A stretch of DNA of 64,000 bases from Nymphaea colorata. Taxonomy: Eukaryota > Streptophyta > Magnoliopsida > Nymphaeales > Nymphaeaceae. Location of the stretch: contig NC_045138.2 in assembly GCF_008831285.2 (NCBI RefSeq), positions 23,595,934-23,659,933 of the forward strand, in the 5' to 3' direction. How positions within the stretch are numbered: the first letter of the stretch is position 1; every line of letters begins with the position of its first letter. The position numbers were made by a program, and so were the translations under genes. Of this stretch, positions 58,171 to 64,000 are shown piece after piece. Below the pieces are notes generated by a model. It saw only the letters and a program-made list of their open reading frames with translations, did no database searches and was not told where the DNA came from.

Positions 58171-60728
58171 TTCGTGGATGTATGATTCTGGGTTCAATAT
58201 CAGCTCCTTTTTTTATTATCTAAGTAGTCGAGGATGATTCCTTTATGTTCATATTTTAGAAATTGAAAGGCATCCCTTCTAGAGCATCGGCAACATTGAT
58301 GCGCAATGAAACCCGATGCTTGTACGGTACTATGTGTAAATGAAGACCATATTATTTGCACAACACAAGCACTCAAGCTTATGAGTTAAATTAATCATTT
58401 TTAAACTATTTCAAAGTAAAACCTTGACATCTCTTATCATGTTTCCAGGCTTCCTAGGGGTATGAGGATTTAACCAATCTCCATTTGGTCTTGAAAAATA
58501 TTTGGTCATTTTATTACCAAACTGCTAGTCCATACATGGAATAGAAGAAGCCCCTCAAACCTAGTCTGTCATGTTGAGTGTGGCAAATTCTCCATTGTTT
58601 CCTTTGTCTCAGGAGAGGTAGACCATTTGGGACCAGATATGAAACTTGACCTATTATTCCTTCTTAATGAGTGTCTTCAATCTGCATAACCTGGACTTAG
58701 GGTATTTTTTCTCAAAAGCATTGGTTGATTTGAATGTTGACGTTTTTTGAAAAGTTGACTAGTCTTGTTTCTCAGTTAAAAGTTGACTAGTCTTGTTTCT
58801 TAGTTAGGTATTTCACATGTCCAGCATAGGTAAATGTTATTGGTTTGATTTGTTTTCAATAGGATCATATTCTGGTTTAGTTAGACTTTTTTTAGTTTTG
58901 TTGAGTTGGGCAATTGTTGGTTAGATTTTATAGTAGTTCATTCTTTTTCTTTTTCTTTTTCTTTTTTTCTGCTTTAGTGGTTTTCTAACATAGTGCTTGC
59001 CTTGTCGTGTTTAGTTCTCACTCTCATTGTGGCTTGGGTTGTTTAGGAGCCTTGTTGACTTTGTTAATTGGTTTTCATTTTTCAATGTCTTTACTTGTTT
59101 TTTTGATAAATAAAATCTGAAAAAGTTCATGGGTCTGCTGGTTGTGTTGCGCGCTGATATGGTAATTAGGAGAAATTGTTTTCAAAACATCCTTTTCAGG
59201 ATGTTTGACTGTGCACCAGTTTCATGACAACCTGGTTTTGCATTACCTGGCAAGGGTTTTTTTTTTTTGGGGATAATCTTGTTGTCCTTCTTCAGAGGTA
59301 ACAGTTAATGATCTATGTCTTCTGTCTTCTTGAGCTTTCTATTTTCCTCGTTTTGGTGGTCATCATTTGTTCACTTGTCTATTAGCTAGTTGCAGAAATA
59401 GCTCTTAGGTGAACTCTGTCCATTTGGTGGTCATCATTTGTTCACTTGTCTATTAGATAGTTCCCCTTCTGTTGCCCCACCTATTATGATTTTTGGTATG
59501 AAAGGTCTATGACACAAAATGCAAAGGAGGAGAAATTCCCCATTTATATGCACTTCCGGCCTGGGTTCATCTTTGAACGCAGGACTTCAAGGTGCCTGTA
59601 TTGTTACATCTGCTAGTTTAATCACAACATCCAGGTTTGGATTTTACAATCCCTTGTTTATCAGTTGATAGGAAGTTCATTATCACAGACAGAAAAGGGA
59701 ATAAATAGAGTAGCAAACAAGGAAATCTTGATACATTTAAGTACAGATTTGTTTGATGTAAATGTGAAAGCTAATTTTGATTTGCATGACCTTTAACTGA
59801 GTGAGGATGCGAATATGAATGGCTTAGACTGGTATTCAACTCAGGCTTTCCCATGTCCAATCTACTTATTTCATATTCAGGTGAGGACATGGTTCTAAAT
59901 GTTGGTACGAAATTCTGCTTCAACTGGGTTGAAATTTGAAAATTTACATGGGGATGGGATCATTGTTGCATCATGAACATGTATCCAGGACACGACACAA
60001 CAAACTGAATACAGATCCTGTCATCTTGGTTCTATTTCTAAGCTAGGGAGGAGGACTCAGATCAGTGAGTGAAAACAGACCATTGCATCCCTACTGGACT
60101 GGCTGCAGGTCCGGCTTGTTGGTGGTCCTGGCTGTAGTCTATGCAGTTGAAAATCTAGCTGGTCTACAGTTAGATGGAACCTAAAAGCTCGTTCCATTTT
60201 AATTTTTCATAGTGTAAAATACTTTGCTGTCTGGTGGTTGCCAATTTGACTCAACTTGTTTTCTTATGAAGGCAAGACTGTATCCTTGTTATTTCCTTTT
60301 AAGGTTTGCTTAGGAAACGATTTGATGAGTGTTCTTGTGGATGTCTGTTGGTTTTGGAACAGCCAATTAGAAAAGTGTACTTTTCTTCTGGACAGTAGTT
60401 TGATATAGTTTTCTACTGCAAAATCAAGTTTTTATTTGTGTTTGTAACAATGTTATGGCATCCAAATCGATTCGTGTGAGTTTACCTAGATCTTGGCAGA
60501 CTAATGCTGGCTGCAAAAATTGTCTTTGCTGTAGGCATTAGGTAGGCAATGACTTATACAAAGATAGACAAGTAGTATCTTTGTTTGTTTGTACTTTCTG
60601 TTTATTTGCATTGGTAGGAAGAAACTGCAACAAAGTCTCCTGACCAGACCTGCAGGAACAAATTCCAAAACTGTGCATTCTTGGTTGACTTTACTCGGAT
60701 AATTGATTTGTTTGGCTTCCCAAGATCT
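58171..60728. repeat. Large tandem duplication, copy B
   Basis: Begins with the same TTCGTGGATGTATGATTCTG and runs to CCCAAGATCT at 60728, after which the sequence continues into GTTACCCTTTG. That continuation also occurs in the inverted relative at 45.3 kb, so B carries the ancestral right edge and the A/B junction is the derived one. The extra 614 bp is 58598-59211. Confidence 0.95.
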
Positions 60729-61064
60729 GTTACCCTTTGTGTCTAACTTAATTTTATTGCATGGAATCTGATTTGACCCAGTGGTTGCAAAATTCATGTT
60801 GAACACAGTCATAGAGTACTTTTGCTATAAATTTCTGAGAAAATACGTATATGAGCAGAAATCGCTTGGAGCAAACAGACAAGTTTCCAGCAATTAATTG
60901 ATCTAGCTATTACATGAATTGAGTTAGGATTTTAGGTTTGATATCTATTATTGTATGCATTAGAAACCTTAAATCAAGAGTGGTTTGGCCTCTTTCACAA
61001 TTTTTCAAATTTGTTTATTTTCAGTTGCCTTCTACCCTAGGTCCAGTTACTTTAGAGAGCAGTG
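60438..61064 (+). repeat. Dispersed repeat, plus-strand member
   Basis: The partner of 45040-45613 in opposite orientation, spanning the right end of duplication copy B and 336 bp beyond it. Confidence 0.88.
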
Positions 61065-63408
61065 ATTTCTCTTAATTTCCTTTTTAGAATTTGGAATATT
61101 TCAAGGCACTCGTGAAAAGGCTTGTACTTTTTGGTTTTTCGTTTTCTTTTTTTTTAGTTTGTGTGTGTGTGTGTATTGTATTGTAGTTAGAGAGCAACTG
61201 TTCAACTTGGCTAGCAAATATAGGTTCACTTCTTCATTTTCTTGGTGAGTTTCTGTTCATATTTTTTTTAAATTGCTTCTTTTTGGTTTGAACTCTCTAA
61301 TTATTGAGTTTAACATGCAAGGAAGGTGCAATTAGATAGGTGGGATAGAATCGAATAATCTAGTTGTGTTTGATTTTTTAGTTTGATTGTTTTTTATTTT
61401 ATGTCAGAAAGCACAAGGATTTGTTGAGACTGTTGTAGCTTGGAAGATTACCAGTTGGGTCTCGGTTGGCTTGAGGCTAAACAGGTATGAAATGGGTATG
61501 TATACTATCTTCTCATTCTTCAACCTACTTTAAGAGGTACAATTTATCCCTTTGTCTGTGGCCTACATGTGTATTTTTATGCAAGTTTGTTTTGTGTAAG
61601 CAAAACTATAAGGTGCTATTATTTCAAATTCAAACCCCAACTCTCTTTTCAAATTGGGTAAATGCAGTTGATGTTTCATATGAGTGAGTCGTATTTAAAA
61701 AAAAAAACGAAAACAAACCATTTGCGATTCTTTGCACATGGGTTGATATGAGGTGTCAACCAATAGAAGCCTCTTATGAACCTAAGTCAGAAGACCTTCC
61801 GTCAGCCCTTCTTTTGTAATGAGGGGTAAATATGAGTTGATAACCAATAATTCACCACATGTTGGATCCTATAGCTCCAAGCCTTAGTAGTGAAAGACTT
61901 GGGAATGATTTTTGGAAGCTAAAGAATAAAAAAAACTTATGGTAGGGCCTGTTTACTGCATATCTGAGATCCACGGGAATGTAAGATCACTGGTAATCTC
62001 AAATCCGTGGATTTGAGGTTGCAACTATGCGGCCCCCCCTAAAAAAAAAAAATCCGACCTCAAACCCATGGTTTTTTTTTTTTTGCATGTAATGTGAATT
62101 GAGCTAGTGAGATCCCTTGTTTGTTTTTATAAGGATGCCACATTTCAGTCTCAAATATGAGATATGAAGCTATGAGCATTTGAGAAGATGGAAGGTCCCT
62201 TTCATAAGATGGTCCATTGCTCCTATGGTATAGAGAGGGTTAGTATCAATGTTAAGTTTGCAACAGAATGCCTAAAGAAGCTTTGCAGGGTAATATACCG
62301 AAGTTCACTGCTTGGGCAAAGGTGGAGTCCTCACTCGATTTGCCATGAAAGGAGATATGTCAGAAGTTCTAAAACAAATGATGTAGAGAGTTGTAGGGAA
62401 TTTCCTTGAATGCACACAATGGAAATTCTCTCGGTAGAATCTTCCTTCAAGCTCTCAATATGGAGACAACTCTCAAGACTCTTACACGTTACCTTTATGG
62501 CAGAACCAGTGCAATGGTCGATAAGGAACTAGGCACCCTTGCATCCCAAGGTATGAATAGCTTCATCAAAATATTTGAAAGAGTTCAATAAACATTACAG
62601 ACGTGATTTTGTGTGGAGGAGCCATATTTATGGTTCAATCTGTATGCATCTGAGTTAAAAGGTAATCATGCATCTGGGTTAAAGGTAATCAGAAGCTATT
62701 TCTGGCTGAAAGCGCAGTGGAGAAAGCAGCTCAAAAGAGCTGTAAGACACTGCATCTGCTGTGGGTATGCCAGGTAACGAGGCTTGATCATGATCATGGT
62801 AGGGTGATCTTCTTTGAATGTAGCCATGTTGTGGATACATTATTTTTAAGATTTTTTTTTTTTTGACTTTCAAAGAACGGAGACATATATAAAAAATATA
62901 GACTAGATTTCTAGAACAGGTTCTTAGCAGCTTGAATGATCCCTTGAAGATTTTTATGATCTCCAACCACAAGAACTGAAGCTGGTGGCTGAACAGTTGC
63001 CTAGAGGGGCAGGCATGTCCTGCAAAGGGAGTACTCTTCAATCAATAGTTTTCTCTTCTTTAGTCTTCAATCAGTAATGCTGCCTGCTGCTTTAGAAATG
63101 AGGGCTTTGCTCGTGATGTGACACCTTCTAGGTGCAGTAGCTGGAAGTAGATCGTCTGTCTCTAGGAGAACCAGCCCAGTCCGCATCTGAGTTTTTGGGC
63201 TATGATGCGTAAGGAGCAAAGCCCCCAGCGACCCTCACGCTTCGCTTTGCGAGTGCTTTGTGGGCTTTGAACATTTGATAGTCAAAGCACTTGCAAAGAG
63301 GGCTTTGCGAGTGACGTGACGTTCCCTCACGCCATTGAAAGTTGCGAGGGCTTTTTGGTCTTTTGCTAATATAAGAACGTGAAGTTGGAGGGAACTTGGA
63401 ACAGTTAG
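61065..63408. other. Spacer, no gene recognised
   Basis: Contains a short (GT)n near 61159-61175, a stretch at 61942-62040 with GGATTTGAGG/GATCTGAGATCC words like those of the MITE at 47-341 (no clean boundaries), and unrecognised open frames at 62188-62591. The region 63100-63350 repeats the word GGGCTTTGC(G/T) several times in both orientations. Confidence 0.4.
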
Positions 63409-63761
63409 AAGCAATCTGTTGTGGCAAGATCTAGTGCCAGAGCTATGGTGCTTACTGCCTGTGAACTAACTTGGTGAACAACTCTCATGACAGAGGTTGG
63501 GGTCAATGTGAAACCTCCTATGGACATGCACTGTGATAATCTGGCAGCGATACAGATTTCCTCCAACCCAGTCTTCCATGAGGAGAGGACAATGAATATG
63601 GAAGTAGACTGTCATTTTGTGAGAGACAAGGTAACTACAAAGGCCGTATGAGAAGTCTCAGTTGGCTGATATGTTTCTGTTTACTAAAGCTCTTGGGAAA
63701 AAAAGGCTACAGGATTGGGCAAGCTTGGCATGATTTTTTTCATGCTCCAGCTTTAGGGGGA
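63409..63761 (+). pseudogene. copia RNase H 3' end with polypurine tract (second element)
   Basis: The plus-strand frame from 63409 reads KQSVVARSSARAMVLTACELTW, then PMDMHCDNLAAIQISSNPVFHE and MEVDCHFVRDKV, the copia RNase H block (CDN at about 63532). In-frame stops follow TW and KAV, and the final part (ALGKKRLQ..LGMIFFMLQ-like) is in shifted frames. It ends in AGGGGGA at 63755-63761, a polypurine tract, after which a 3' LTR would begin and run beyond the window. RT, integrase and gag are not visible upstream, so it is a truncated element of a different copia lineage from the one at 3.5-8.4 kb. Confidence 0.8.
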
Positions 63762-64000
63762 CAAGTCAAAGTCTTCTAAATGAAGGGCGCGAGCTTGTCA
63801 TTAATTCAACATGCTGAGGATCCGAAGCTACTTTTGTAATTGTTGTATCTAACCCTTTCTAACTAATGAAAAGTAGAGCTGGGCGTGTGATTATAATGAT
63901 CCCCACAAAACCTCTCTTTTTATGAGTTAACAAAGTAGAGCTATTTGATGATTGGTAGAGGAGTCAGGGCTCAGAGTGAGTCAATTGTCACCCCCAAAGA

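Noticed and set aside
57943-60812. Two near-identical minus-strand frames of 84 and 103 codons
   Set aside because: Their similarity is explained by the tandem duplication; no recognisable protein family or codon pattern supports them.
1-64000. CRISPR array or prokaryotic operon
   Set aside because: No regular short repeats with unique spacers; gene structure, transposons and intron usage are those of a plant nucleus.

Overview
This is plant nuclear DNA, almost certainly from a flowering plant. The evidence is a DYW-type pentatricopeptide repeat (PPR) gene, a plant CDC20-type WD40 gene fragment with a canonical intron, plant Ty1/copia, Ty3/gypsy, LINE and PIF/Harbinger remnants, several small MITEs (short non-autonomous inverted-repeat DNA transposons), and AT-rich spacers with many microsatellites. 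The species cannot be named from the sequence. Gene density is very low: one clearly intact protein-coding gene (the PPR gene, 18830-20734, minus strand), one 5'-truncated gene fragment (CDC20-like, 40198-41039, plus strand), and the rest is repeats or unrecognised sequence.

Layout. 1-3.5 kb: AT-rich spacer with a Tourist-like MITE (TTA target duplications) and a hAT-like MITE with a perfect 8-bp target duplication. 3.5-8.4 kb: a decayed minus-strand Ty1/copia element with two LTRs, primer-binding site, polypurine tract and broken gag-protease-integrase-RT-RNase H. 8.45-10.15 kb: a broken LINE reverse transcriptase on the plus strand. 11.25-15.5 kb: a gutted Ty3/gypsy element (primer-binding site, gag with five in-frame stops, an integrase scrap followed by a small tandem triplication). 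18.8-20.7 kb: the PPR gene. 21.8-24.2 kb: a dead PIF/Harbinger transposase with a likely ORF1 companion. 26.5-27.4 kb: a GC-rich hAT-like element.

32.4-35.6 kb holds the most striking structure, a roughly 1.5-kb-per-arm inverted repeat with a spacer of about 190 bp; the spacer sequence is repeated just outside the right arm. 39.1-39.9 kb: a self-complementary compound microsatellite and another hAT-like MITE. 40.2-41.0 kb: the CDC20-like 3' exons. 45.0-48.8 kb: a copy of a sequence that recurs inverted at 60.4-61.1 kb, followed by a 3-kb decayed satellite with nested periodicity. 51.8-53.7 kb: a MITE-like element and a GC-richer island that resembles the 5' end of a gene. 56.2-60.7 kb: a large, recent-looking tandem duplication with one indel of about 0.6 kb. 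63.4 kb to the end: the 3' end of a second copia element, plus strand.

The genes do not form a pathway. The PPR protein would act in organelle RNA editing and CDC20 in cell-cycle control; the rest records transposition, duplication and decay. I see no convincing new biochemical system. The large inverted repeat (possible hairpin-RNA locus) and the nested satellite are the best candidates for something undescribed.
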